Of a stretch of 64,000 bases of DNA, positions 35,124-44,162 are shown piece by piece. A model generated the notes under the pieces. It ran no database searches and was not told where the DNA came from. It saw only the letters and a list, made by a program, of their open reading frames with translations. Every line of letters starts with the position of its first letter. Positions within the stretch are counted from its first letter, which is position 1. Where the stretch lies: assembly GCF_003027925.1 (NCBI RefSeq), contig NZ_PYPS01000035.1, forward strand, positions 23,287-87,286, in the 5' to 3' direction. The stretch comes from Micromonospora sp. RP3T. GTDB lineage: Bacteria > Actinomycetota > Actinomycetes > Mycobacteriales > Micromonosporaceae. Position numbers and translations under genes: made by a program.

Positions 35124-36158
35124 GTGTCGTCACCCGAGAACAAAGTGACAGTCCGCTCGCCAGCCGATCTGGCCGCTGCAGTGCCCTATCTCATCGGCTT
35201 TCATCCCAGTGACGGCAGCGCCGTCGTCATCGCCTGCAACGACCGACACATCGTCTTCGCCGCCCGCGGGGACCTGCCTACCGGCGCAGAGCACCCACAC
35301 CAACTGGACGCCTTCGCCGATCAGCTCATCCCCGTCGTGCAGCGGCAACAACCGCTCACCCACGTGGTGATCATCGGCTACGGCACGCCGGACCCCATCG
35401 ACACGGCGCTGCGCGCCCTCAGCGACGCCTTCGTCGCCGCCGGACTGACCGTCCTCGACCTGCTGCGCATCGCCGGGGATCGCCTGTTCAGCCTGATCTG
35501 CGCCAACCCTGCCTGCTGCCCGCCCCAGGGAACCCCGTTCGACCCCATCGCATCAACGGTGGCCGTCCGAGCGACCATCGCGGGCGTCGTGGTTCGACCC
35601 GATCGGGCGTCGGTCGCTAACCGGATCACCCCGGTCGGTGGCGCCGCACGCGACGCCATCCAACGGGCCAGCCGCGAGGCGCACCTCCGACTGGAGGGAT
35701 TGCACGCCGCCGGCGGCACCGCAGTGTATGAGGCCGGCGAGCAGGCCGTCCGCAACGCGCTCGGACGGCACGACGCGGGAGCGCGACTCACCAATGACGA
35801 GGTGGCGTGGCTGACCACGTTGCTGGTCGACCTTGATATCCGGGGCCTCGCCGTCGGACTCACCAAGCCACACAGCCGGCACGTCGACTTCTGGGCCGAC
35901 ATTACCCGCCGCGCCGACGAGCCGCTCGTACCGGCGCCGGCCACCCTGCTCGCCGTCACCGCCTGGCGCTGCGGCGACGGCGTCCTCGCCGCCATGGCCG
36001 CCGAACACGCCCTCGGTATCGACAGCAGCTACCAGCTCGCCGAGACGATCCTTCAAGCCCTACAGGCCGGGGTGCCCCCGACCGTCATCGAGGAGGTCCT
36101 CGCCGACGTCGACTCCGAAACGCCCGCACTGCCCGACGACCCGATGGAACAGGAGTAA
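35124..36158 (+). CDS. DUF4192 domain-containing protein
   Basis: About 344 residues. The signature VRSPADLAAAVPYLIGFHPSDGS followed by VVIACND starts the DUF4192 domain, common in actinobacteria and on their mobile elements; function unknown. GTG at 35124 is chosen because GGAGG lies 5 bp before it. The next gene follows 5 bp after the stop. Confidence 0.88.
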   Translation: MSSPENKVTVRSPADLAAAVPYLIGFHPSDGSAVVIACNDRHIVFAARGDLPTGAEHPHQLDAFADQLIPVVQRQQPLTHVVIIGYGTPDPIDTALRALSDAFVAAGLTVLDLLRIAGDRLFSLICANPACCPPQGTPFDPIASTVAVRATIAGVVVRPDRASVANRITPVGGAARDAIQRASREAHLRLEGLHAAGGTAVYEAGEQAVRNALGRHDAGARLTNDEVAWLTTLLVDLDIRGLAVGLTKPHSRHVDFWADITRRADEPLVPAPATLLAVTAWRCGDGVLAAMAAEHALGIDSSYQLAETILQALQAGVPPTVIEEVLADVDSETPALPDDPMEQE

Positions 36159-36163
36159 AGATC

Positions 36164-36616
36164 ATGGACCCCGTTCGCGCCATCTTGCTGGCCCTCGCCC
36201 GCACCGCGAAAGAAGCCCAGCTGCGCTGGCATGCCGAGCGTGCCGCCCTGCGCGCCCGCGGCGAAACACCCACCCACGGCAACGCGTGGCCCTACAGCGT
36301 CCAAGCCGACCTCTGCCTGATCACCGCCATCACCGCAGCCGACCTGCCCGCGCACTTCCGTCTCTACGACACTTCGCTGTCCCGAGACCCCCTCGCCGCA
36401 GCTGCGCAACTGTGCGAGGTCGCCTCCGCCTACGACCACAGCGGCCCGATCGAGGCCGAACACGAAGTCGCCCGCCTGGCCTACAAGCAGGCCTTCGCCG
36501 AACCACTCACCCCACAGGAACAGCACTACGTCGTCCTGCTCGCCAGCCTCCCCACCGCACGCCGAGACAAGATCATCGAGGCAGCGGAGGAACGCATCCG
36601 GCACCGTCCGGCTTGA
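36164..36616 (+). CDS. Hypothetical helical protein, 150 residues
   Basis: AGGAG precedes the ATG within the DUF4192 gene end. Entirely helical (AILLALARTAKEAQLRWHAERAALRARG ... LTPQEQHYVVLLASLPTARRDKIIE). Probably co-expressed with DUF4192. No family recognised. Confidence 0.65.
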   Translation: MDPVRAILLALARTAKEAQLRWHAERAALRARGETPTHGNAWPYSVQADLCLITAITAADLPAHFRLYDTSLSRDPLAAAAQLCEVASAYDHSGPIEAEHEVARLAYKQAFAEPLTPQEQHYVVLLASLPTARRDKIIEAAEERIRHRPA

Positions 36617-36849
36617 GCCCCAGCTCGCCGCGACGCCTGCCGCCAGGGAGGTCAGTCTCCCGTCGCGCCCACCCCAGTACGCGGCTGACAGGCCCGAGCA
36701 GCGCCAGCCCTCCCTCGGGGTCCAAGAGCAGGAGAGTACGACGCCGGAGAACCAGTGCCGCTGGCGATCTCCGGGCCAGCCTTCGGCGGCCAGCAGGTCG
36801 TCGGAGGCATCGACTCGGCAACGTCGCGAGGTCTCCACGAAGGGAATCC

Positions 36850-37127
36850 ATGAGTCTCTACACCTCATACCCAAGCCGGGCTTCGACCGGTACACGATCC
36901 AGGTCGGCTGGAGCCCACACCGCACCTACGTCGCCACCCTCGTCGACTTCACCTGGGGCCCCGTGACCGAACCCGAACGCCAACCCCACGTCATCCACTT
37001 CGGCCGGGTCGAGACCATTCTCGACCCGGCCGAAGTGCTCTCGGCCCCTGAGCCCTCCGCCGAAATCACCACCGACCTCTCGGCCAGCCTCCGCGTCGAC
37101 CAGGCCAAACACCCGGTACGCCGCTGA
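36850..37127 (+). pseudogene. Small gene with an apparent one-base deletion
   Basis: ATG at 36850 gives MSLYTSYP, after which the open frame turns to low-complexity Ser/Thr/Pro. One base shift near 36870-36874 restores KPGFDRYTIQVGWSPHRTYV ... FTWGPVTEPERQPHVIHFGR and runs to the TGA at 37125-37127, a natural-looking protein of about 92 residues. There is no start codon in the second frame. The preceding 230 bp (36617-36849) may hold the end of another short coding frame reading EPVPLAISGPAFGGQQVVGG, stopping in the ATGA at 36850. Either a real mutation or a sequencing error. Confidence 0.55.
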
Positions 37128-37310
37128 CACCACCTCGCGACCAGCCACGAGGTGAAGGGCTGCTGTCGTACCTCAGGTGCGGTTCGAGGTGGCGCTGTCC
37201 GGCGCCGCCGGCCTGACCCTGGCCCGAACGCTCTCGCCACCAGTGCTGCGAATCCTTGCGGGCCGCCGCGGGATAGCCGGTGGAGCCGAGCATCCGGCAA
37301 GAACCGAAAC

Positions 37311-37331
37311 CGGCCCGCCACTGGCGGGCCG
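37311..37331 (+). promoter_or_regulatory. First leader hairpin upstream of the GGDEF gene
   Basis: CGGCCCGCCA / TGGCGGGCCG with a 1-base centre, in the 278-bp untranslated stretch before the GGDEF gene. It may terminate the upstream transcript. Confidence 0.5.
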
Positions 37332-37344
37332 TCGCCATATCAGG

Positions 37345-37383
37345 ACCCGGGACGCGCCGCCTGCAAACGTCCGCGTCCCGGGT
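37345..37383 (+). promoter_or_regulatory. Second leader hairpin, just before the ribosome site
   Basis: Perfect 12-bp arms ACCCGGGACGCG (37345-37356) / CGCGTCCCGGGT (37372-37383) with a 15-base loop, ending 8 bp before the AAAGGAGGA ribosome site. Its position suits translational control. Confidence 0.55.
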
Positions 37384-37405
37384 TCTCCATCAAAGGAGGA
37401 CCCCA

Positions 37406-38089
37406 GTGTCCCGACCACTGCTCATGATCGCCACCGCCGCGGTGGCCTACACCCTGGGCCGGCTCACTGCCTGGCCGACCATCCGCCGCCTACGCCACCA
37501 ACTCGCTGACACCCACCGCTCGATGCTCCACGACCCTCTCACCGGCATGCTCAACCGCGCCGGCCTCCACGCCGCCCACGCCGCCCTCGCCGAACAAGCT
37601 CCCGCTCAGCCGATCACCGTCGCCCTGATCGACCTCGACGACTTCAAAACCCTCAACGACACCCATGGCCACGACCACGGCGACGACCTCCTCATCGCCA
37701 TCGGCGAGCGCATCACAGACCTCGCCGCCTGCCACGGCGGCGCCGCCGCACGGCTCGCCGGCGACGAATACGCCGTCCTTCTACCCACCCACGCTGGTGG
37801 CCCGGATCGCATCGCCGACGCGTTCGCGACGATCATCGCCGAGCCTGTCCTCCTCGACGCCAATAAGCACTCCGTTACCGCCAGCATCGGCCTAGCCCTC
37901 GTCGAAGCTACCGACCCGCTTACCGATGTCGCGCTTCACCGGGCCGACGTCGCCATGTACCACGCCAAGCGCAACGGGCGGAACCGCCACGCCACTTACC
38001 AGCCAGGCATGACCATGCCACCCGCACCCCACCGCCGCGGACCACGCCTGCGCGACCGCCGCCGCCCGATCGACGGAACCCCAGCATGA
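37406..38089 (+). CDS. GGDEF domain protein (possible diguanylate cyclase)
   Basis: 227 residues. A short N-terminal hydrophobic stretch (LLMIATAAVAYTLGRL) is followed by a single GGDEF domain: DPLTGMLNRAGL, VALIDLDDFKTLNDTHGHDHGDDLL, then the signature as AGDEY in ARLAGDEYAVLLP, and VTASIGLAL. AGDE at the signature can be active in this family; the final Tyr for Phe is unusual. GTG start with AAAGGAGGA. Its stop overlaps the next start as ATGA. It may alter cyclic-di-GMP in hosts of the element. Confidence 0.85.
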   Translation: MSRPLLMIATAAVAYTLGRLTAWPTIRRLRHQLADTHRSMLHDPLTGMLNRAGLHAAHAALAEQAPAQPITVALIDLDDFKTLNDTHGHDHGDDLLIAIGERITDLAACHGGAAARLAGDEYAVLLPTHAGGPDRIADAFATIIAEPVLLDANKHSVTASIGLALVEATDPLTDVALHRADVAMYHAKRNGRNRHATYQPGMTMPPAPHRRGPRLRDRRRPIDGTPA

Positions 38090-39396
38090 TTACCCCACCC
38101 CCCGAGGAGATGGCCTGCCGCACCTGCCTGGTCCCGCTCAACACCCTCGGCACCCCACCCACCCACGTCCACCCGGTCCACCTCGCCACCGACGGACACG
38201 CCCCCGCCCCCGTCCCGGTCAGCCACCTCGCCACCGTCCGCCGGACCTGCGACTTCTGCGGCGACCCTTACCCGATCTGGACGCTTAACGGCGGCAACGT
38301 CACCGCCGTCGCCATCGCCTCCAGCGCCACCGTGGTGCAGAACTTCGGCGAGACGTGGGCAGCATGCGCCACCTGCCAAACCCACATCGACGACGGCCAC
38401 CCAAACCTGGTCGTCGACCGCGCCGTCCAAGCCCTCGGCGTCGGTACCAACCCGGAGGTGCGAGGGCGTATCGAGGAGCTGCACCTGGCGTTCCTCGACG
38501 ACCGCCTCCCCGGCCGCACGCTCCTCACCACGACTCCCTGGCCGGCGGCATTCATCACGGCGAAGGACCTGCCCAAGGTGCGCGACCGGCTCGCTCACTT
38601 CTATCTAGGCAGCGACGATCTGCCTGCCGCGCTCGGGTTTACCGGGACACGAGGCCAGATCGCTGACGGACTCGACCAGTCGCGCCTCTACTGGATCGAT
38701 GACGACTTCACCGATCTCGCCGAACACGCCGCCACCCAACTCACCGACCTCACCATCGGCCACGACACCGGTCCACCGGCCAACGTATTCATCACCTGGT
38801 CACGGCCCGTGACCCAACACCAAATCACCGCCGCCTCCTGGACCGTGGCCAACGACGGCTGGCAGCTGGTCCTCTACCGGGCCATCGGGGCCGGCCTCGA
38901 CGGCAAACCCCTGCAACGGCTCCGCGAGCAAGTCGGCTGGCTCGTACCCATGGCCACCGCCCACCTCACCGAACAGCAACCGATTGATGCCGGCCACCTC
39001 GCGGCCACCCTGATCACCACCTGGCTGCTGATCACGCAAAAGGCCGCAGAGATCGACATCCCGAAAGTCGACAAGGCCGTCGCTAAGGCCTACGCCCGTA
39101 CCAAGCGAGACCAACCAGAGGTACGCGTCGTCAGGATCCGCGGCCGACACAGCAGCCCAAGCGGAGCACCAGCACCGACGCCAAGAGGGCAAGGACGCCG
39201 CCAGAGCAGCCGGTTCTGGGTCTCCGGCCACTGGCGCAACCAAGCCCACGGACCAGGCCGATCGCTTCGCCGCCCGGTCTACATCAACCCATTCCTGAAA
39301 GGTCCAGCCGAATCACCGGTGAAGACCAGCAGCACCGTTCGCATGCTCAGCACCCACAAACCGCAGGGTGACGGGCCGACACCACGACCAGCATGA
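38086..39396 (+). CDS. Hypothetical protein with three CxxC pairs, co-translated with GGDEF
   Basis: 436 residues. N-terminal CRTC, CDFC and CATC pairs (near residues 11, 56 and 93) suggest a zinc-binding head. A helical middle follows, and the basic C-terminus carries RRQSSRFWVSGHWRNQ ... RRPVYINPFLKGP, a tail I associate with plasmid and phage proteins of actinobacteria. Start overlaps the GGDEF stop. Function unknown; nucleic-acid binding is plausible. Confidence 0.7.
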   Translation: MITPPPEEMACRTCLVPLNTLGTPPTHVHPVHLATDGHAPAPVPVSHLATVRRTCDFCGDPYPIWTLNGGNVTAVAIASSATVVQNFGETWAACATCQTHIDDGHPNLVVDRAVQALGVGTNPEVRGRIEELHLAFLDDRLPGRTLLTTTPWPAAFITAKDLPKVRDRLAHFYLGSDDLPAALGFTGTRGQIADGLDQSRLYWIDDDFTDLAEHAATQLTDLTIGHDTGPPANVFITWSRPVTQHQITAASWTVANDGWQLVLYRAIGAGLDGKPLQRLREQVGWLVPMATAHLTEQQPIDAGHLAATLITTWLLITQKAAEIDIPKVDKAVAKAYARTKRDQPEVRVVRIRGRHSSPSGAPAPTPRGQGRRQSSRFWVSGHWRNQAHGPGRSLRRPVYINPFLKGPAESPVKTSSTVRMLSTHKPQGDGPTPRPA

Positions 39397-39675
39397 CCTG
39401 ATGCCGGTGGTGGCAGGAGACTTTGTCGCCTGCCACCACATCGTCAGTAGGTCACCGGCCAGCCGAGACGCCTGCATCGACACCTGTGAGGAGGGTACGG
39501 ATGTCGATCGACAGGGCCACGTCAGGTGCCGCTGCTCTCTGGATCGGTTCAACTACTGTAAGCTTTCCTCATCTCGGGGGAGGTATTCAGCGCTGCAAAG
39601 TCATTTCATGCTGCGGTCATGCGTCGCGGACGCTGTCCGCGACGGGTCTGCTGCACCGACAGGTGACAGGTGTAG

Positions 39676-40537
39676 TCACACGGCCTGACTGGCCGGTGGT
39701 GCATGATGGTCTCGAATTCAACGGGGGCCAACCGGGACAACGACCGCTGGCGTCTGCGGCGGTGGTAGGTCCGTTCGATCCAGGTCACAATCGCGATCCG
39801 GAGTTGATCCCGGGTGGCCCGTGATCGCCGGTTGAGGACGTTGTTCTGCAGGAGTCCGAAGAAGGATTCCATGGCGGCGTTGTCGCCGGCGGCGCCGACA
39901 CGGCCCATCGATCCGGCCATCCGGTGGCGGTGGAGGGCTCGGATGAATTTCCTGGACCGGAATTGGGATCTGCGGTCGGTGTGCAGGATGCAGCCGGCAG
40001 ATCACCGCGTCTGGCGGCGGCGTTGTCCAGTGCGGCGACGGCCAGGCGGGACTTCATCTGCGAGTCGATGGAGTAGCCGACGATCCGGTGGGACCAGACG
40101 TCCTTGATCGCGCACAGGTAGAGCTTACCCTCGCCGGTGCGGTGTTCGGTGATGTCGGCCAGCGACAGCCGGTTCGGGCCGTCGGCGGTGAAGTCCCGCT
40201 TCACGAGGTCGTCATGCACGGGTGGGCCTACCTTGCGGCCCTTGCCACGCTTCTTGCGCTTGCCGAATGCGCTCCACCAGCCGTTGCCCGAGCAGATCCG
40301 CCACGCGGTGCGGTCGGCCATCGGCTGGCCGGCGTCGCGGGCCTCGTCGACGAGGAACCGGTAGCCGAACTCCGGATCGTCGCGGTAGGCGTCGAACAGC
40401 GCGTTGGCCCGATACGCCGCCACCTCCTCGGCGCTGCTGACGGGTCGGGCCAGCCACCGGTAGTAGGGCTGACGAGCGATGTTCAATACCCGGCACGTCA
40501 CCGCCACGGGGATCCCGTCGGCGGCCAGCTCGCTCAC
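39676..40537 (-). pseudogene. IS3-family transposase OrfB, two frameshifts
   Basis: The catalytic DDE domain is spread over frames. Starting at 40537 the protein reads through LSLADITEH (first Asp). Near 39997-40003 a one-base loss shifts the frame, after which GCILHTDRRSQF (second Asp) and NAAMESFFGLL (Glu) follow. A second shift near 39690 hides the natural end PPASQAV and stop; without it the frame runs past the IS end. Its start overlaps the orfA stop as ATGA. Not expected to be functional. Confidence 0.8.
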
Positions 40538-40842
40538 GAGCGGGTAGAGCCTTTTCCCGGCAGATGCGCCTGCGACAAGTAGGCCGCGGCCCGGCGCAGG
40601 ACTTCGTTCTCCTGCTCCAACAACCTGATCCGCTTACGCGCCTCGCGCAGCTCGGCCGACTCGCTGCCGGCCGTTCCGGGGGCGGCGCCGTCGTCGACGT
40701 CGGCTTGGCGCAGCCACTTGAACAACGTCATCGGGTGCACGCCGAAGTCCTTGGCGATCTGCTCGACCGTCACGCCTGGCTCGCGGTCGCGCGCGACCCG
40801 CACGACGTCATCGCGGAACTCTCGGGGGTAGGGCTTGGGCAC
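40534..40842 (-). CDS. IS3-family transposase OrfA
   Basis: 102 residues: helix-turn-helix YPREFRDDVVRVARD ... VEQIAKDFGVHPMTLFKWLRQ, then the leucine-zipper-like LREARKRIRLLEQENEVLRRAAAYL of IS3 OrfA. Intact. It normally provides DNA binding to the OrfAB transposase. Confidence 0.9.
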   Translation of the reverse strand: MPKPYPREFRDDVVRVARDREPGVTVEQIAKDFGVHPMTLFKWLRQADVDDGAAPGTAGSESAELREARKRIRLLEQENEVLRRAAAYLSQAHLPGKGSTRS

Positions 40843-41143
40843 AACGACATCCTTCCAGCCCGCCCGCAGGGCAAGCCATCTCAGATGTCACCTATCGGTG
40901 CAGCAGACCCGGACATGCCGGCAGTGTCCTCCCGGTAGCAAGAAGTTCGGGTAACCCTAGCCGGCTTACGCTACACGGAGGACGGTCGGATATCGGCGGA
41001 CTCCCCGTCGCTAATCCGACAACGTCGCAAGCCGAAGCCGCTGGTGAAGTCGTTCGCCCATAGCGTTAAGGGATGAGCCGCGCTGTGCCGGGTGGCGGTG
41101 GCGTTGAAGTCCGGGGACCCTGGCCGAGGGCGAGACCTTCCGC

Positions 41144-41770
41144 TTATTCGTTGCAGCCGTAGCCGTCACGGTTTCGATCAAGCTTGTAGATGTCATAGCC
41201 GATCACCTTCACCGGACCCTTCACGTAGGCAGGTCCGTTGCCGCTGCCCCCCGCGCAGTCCACGTCGCTTGCGATCGGTACGCAACCTTGGTAGTTCAGG
41301 TCGCAGTTGTTCGTCCCGACCGCAACGACCTCGGTAACTGGCTTCGTGGTGATCTGTGTCTTGACCACCTTCCTTGCTGTCTCTATCCCGTCGATGACAG
41401 TCACCTGGTACGTGAGTTTCTTGGTGCCTTCCACACCACGTGTCCGCAACTTCGTGACGCCCTTCGGCATCGACGAATCCTTGACCTTTTTGGTCTGGTA
41501 TGGGACTTGCTCAGTGGCGGTGACGGTCAAGGTCTCCATCACGGCGCGGCTTGGTGTGACGGCGGGCGACGACTTGACGGCATGGGTCGCAGCGATGCTG
41601 GTTGCGCCACTCGTAGGGGATGCTGGTGTTGGTGCCGGGCCACTTGCTGTCCCGCCATCGGTGGCCGCATTAACGGCTGCTGCGCCGAGTCCGAGCACCG
41701 CCAAGATCGCGGCGCTGACGATGATTGACTTTAGATTCTCGCCGCGCCGTTGATGGTCGTGGGTGGTCAC
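41144..41770 (-). CDS. Exported protein with G5 and excalibur calcium-binding domains
   Basis: About 208 residues from a GTG. One N-terminal membrane/signal segment (SIIVSAAILAVLGLGAAAVNA), a Thr/Pro-rich stretch, a G5 domain (VTKLRTRGVEGTKKLTYQVTV), and a C-terminal excalibur motif with DLNYQGCVP and DRNRDGYGC. Excalibur domains are small extracellular Ca-binding units. The reading frame continues upstream without a stop into the split helical-repeat gene, so the exact start is uncertain. Confidence 0.72.
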   Translation of the reverse strand: MTTHDHQRRGENLKSIIVSAAILAVLGLGAAAVNAATDGGTASGPAPTPASPTSGATSIAATHAVKSSPAVTPSRAVMETLTVTATEQVPYQTKKVKDSSMPKGVTKLRTRGVEGTKKLTYQVTVIDGIETARKVVKTQITTKPVTEVVAVGTNNCDLNYQGCVPIASDVDCAGGSGNGPAYVKGPVKVIGYDIYKLDRNRDGYGCNE

Positions 41771-42947
41771 CTTGGCTAGTGTGGCGGACCACCGCCAGAA
41801 GTGTCCGGCCTCGGCGAGCGTCACGGGACCGCTTCCGACGATATGATCATGGCAGCCCGGCGGGCGGTCGCTTTCGAGGGTCGAATGGCACAAGGCAACG
41901 AAAGTCGAGAGGCCCTTCTCCGCCCAGCTTGGGAGCCGGCCCCGGTCGAGGCCGCCGTTCAGCACGATCTCAGCAAGCTGCACTGCCTGGCGATGGCTGA
42001 TGCCTGACGCCAAGCCCTGGTGGCGGAGGATCTCCCGAGCAACGCGGGCGTCGCCCCAGGCGACGCACTTCGCGACCAGAGACGAAGCGAGACGCCGCAG
42101 TGGCGTATCCGCTGTTCCGCCGGCCGCGTCGATGAGCGTCATGCCGAGGCGAGCCTGGAAGATGGCGAGAGGCTTCGCAGGCTGCAGTCTGAGGTGGCCG
42201 TCGATCGCGAGTTTCAGGTGCTCCTGGGAGGACCTGTCACAAATAGGCCAGGCATTCAGTGACCGCGTCCTCCCAGGACTCACCAGGGGCGGTCTCGGTG
42301 ACCATGGCGTAGGCCGACGCGATGTCGCCAGTCGTCAGGTGGGCGGTGGTCGCCACCTGGCGTCCGTCGAGCATCCGTTGGCCGATACCATGATGTCGCT
42401 CAAGGTGCTCATACGCCTCGCCCCATCGACCCGCGTCGGCCAGCGCACGGGCACCCTCGGCGACAAGCACACTCCACAACCACTGCCTCACCTCGCGGTG
42501 GTCGTCCTCGCTGCGAGTCAGCCGGCTCGCCTGCAGGGCCTGCCCGTCGATCACCGTGTCAGTGCGTGAGGACACCGCCTCGAAGAGGTCCGTGAGGAGT
42601 CGAAGGGCAGCGTCACCGTCCCGGTCACGGATCTGCAGCCGGGCAAGGTTGACCAGAGGCTCCAGCGCATGGCGTGCCGCACGCGCATCCAGCGGGACGG
42701 CTCGCAGGTACGCGGCCGCGTGTTCGTGGCACCACCGTCGGGCCAGGTCCGATTGACCGCAGTCCGACGCGAGCAGTGCGGCCTGGTTGTAGACCGCCGA
42801 TGCCGCAGCTCGGTCGCTTTCTCGCGTGGCGCGCGCGGCCAACGCGCACAGATCGTTGATGCGAGCGGCCAACGGTCCGGCAATGGGCCGTGGTCGCGCG
42901 ACCAGTGGGAAGCGCCGAAACAGCGCGTTGTCCGACTCCACGGTCAC
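41771..42947 (-). pseudogene. Helical-repeat (TPR-like) protein, split by a frameshift
   Basis: The N-terminal part (VTVESDNALFRRFPLVARPRPI ... LAARINDLCALAARATRESD) runs in one frame to a stop at 42237-42239. The family's C-terminal part continues in another frame (LKLAIDGHLRLQPAKPLAIFQARLGMTLIDAAGG ... GISHRQAVQLAEIVLNGG). One net frameshift at the TTTGTGACAGG site around 42240 separates them. I recognise the whole as a common actinobacterial hypothetical often near XRE regulators. The second half lacks its own stop and is fused in frame to the excalibur gene. Confidence 0.62.
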
Positions 42948-43294
42948 TGCCAGGTGACGGTGATGGGGTGGTGCGGCCGGGAAAGGACGAAGCGTCCGAC
43001 CGCTGGATCCGCCTTGGGAGCGTCCGAGATCTCGAAGCGGACGGTCCGCGACTGATAGGTGGCGTTCCAGCCGCGGATCTCCTCGCTGAGGGGCCTCCGC
43101 AGTCAATCGGCAGCCGAACCCCGCTCGCCCCCATGGCTGTAGTCAAACATGAGGATCACGTTCGCGTCACCTGATGATCACCCTGTGATGATAAATGGCG
43201 TCGGTTAAGAGTCGATTTGGTGCTTATGGACGGACTGTAGTCATCTATGTCCCGGAATCGAGGCCGACCGGGTCCTCCTCGAAGTCACGGGCCA
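42948..43294. other. Gap without a gene
   Basis: No supported coding frame. The AT-rich part around 43170-43250 (GATGATAAATGGCG...) is the likely promoter for the split gene. Confidence 0.4.
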
Positions 43295-44149
43295 TCAGGT
43301 GATGCTGCGAAGTTCCGCCATAGCTCGCCCGATGAGCTTGCGGGCCTCACCATCGTAGGCTGCGTCGTTCGCCAGCTGGCCCATGGCGGCCGAGTAGGCG
43401 GCAGCTTCTTCGCCGTGGAACATGTATTCCCCGATGAAGGTCTCGACGATTGCCAGCTCATCACCAAGCAGGAGGAACGAGTTCTGTGGCGCGATCGATA
43501 GTTGTCGACCAAAGGGGATGACGCCCAGCGTTATGTGAGACAAATCTGTAATATTCAAGACTCTATCTAGCTGCGCTAGCATGTCCATCGGCGAGCAGAG
43601 CAAGACGCGCAACGCAGCTTCAAAGATTAGAAACTCAAACTTTTTCGAAGTGTCGTACAGTACCTGCTGCCGCAGCATCCTCTGCGCTGTCGCTGAATCC
43701 ACCTCATTGGGATCTGCACCGTGGAGTCGGACGCTCTCCTCGATCCGAGAGCGAGCGTAGCTGGGCGTTTGAAGCAGGCCGGGGATGTACACGATTTCTG
43801 TATTGCGGATTCTGCTCGCCCTGCTGACCATCTGGTCATAGTTCCGCTGAATGGCGGACTGTCCAAGCCGAACCTGCTGGCGCCACTCCTGATGCAACCC
43901 TTGCGCCTCAGCGAGCAAAGCGGTGAGAGTGGCCTTTGCGGCGTCAGTTGCGCCGCATGTCCTCAGCCAATCGGAGAGGTCTTCGTCGGTTGGCATCTGC
44001 TTGCCAGTCTCGATCTTTGAGACCTTCGACTGCGTCCAGCCTAGCTGCCGCGCCAACTCGGAGCCGGTCAGTCGCGCCCCGCGACGAAGTTCCCGGAGGT
44101 GTCCGGCTAGCCCACCCGGCCGCCGCAGCCAGTCCTCGATCGAATCCAC
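43295..44149 (-). CDS. XRE-family regulator with DUF5753 domain (first copy)
   Basis: 284 residues. Helix-turn-helix at ~15-65 (GLAGHLRELRRGARLTGSELARQLGWTQSKVSKIETGK), then DUF5753 from ~100 (VYIPGLLQTPSYARSRIEESVRL ... FLIFEAALRVLL ... ITLGVIPFG). Such proteins pair with DUF397 or DUF6879 partners in actinobacterial development and metabolism. GTG start with AAAGGA upstream. It follows the DUF6879 gene by 13 bp. Confidence 0.88.
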   Translation of the reverse strand: MDSIEDWLRRPGGLAGHLRELRRGARLTGSELARQLGWTQSKVSKIETGKQMPTDEDLSDWLRTCGATDAAKATLTALLAEAQGLHQEWRQQVRLGQSAIQRNYDQMVSRASRIRNTEIVYIPGLLQTPSYARSRIEESVRLHGADPNEVDSATAQRMLRQQVLYDTSKKFEFLIFEAALRVLLCSPMDMLAQLDRVLNITDLSHITLGVIPFGRQLSIAPQNSFLLLGDELAIVETFIGEYMFHGEEAAAYSAAMGQLANDAAYDGEARKLIGRAMAELRSIT

Positions 44150-44162
44150 TTGAGGATTTCCT

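Larger units (their letters stand above)
39644..40910 (-). mobile_element. IS3-family insertion sequence, 1267 bp, defective
   Basis: Terminal inverted repeats of 24 bp beginning GGGTCTGCTGCACCGA at 39644 and its complement ending at 40910; the two ends differ at one base within the 24. Inside are orfA and an orfB with D-D-E residues but frameshifts. No target duplication is evident at the ends, which suggests an old or rearranged insertion. Confidence 0.85.

Noticed and set aside
37128..37405. Known cyclic-di-GMP riboswitch before the GGDEF gene
   Set aside because: Two hairpins are present but I see no match to the GEMM-type core; only a structured leader is claimed.
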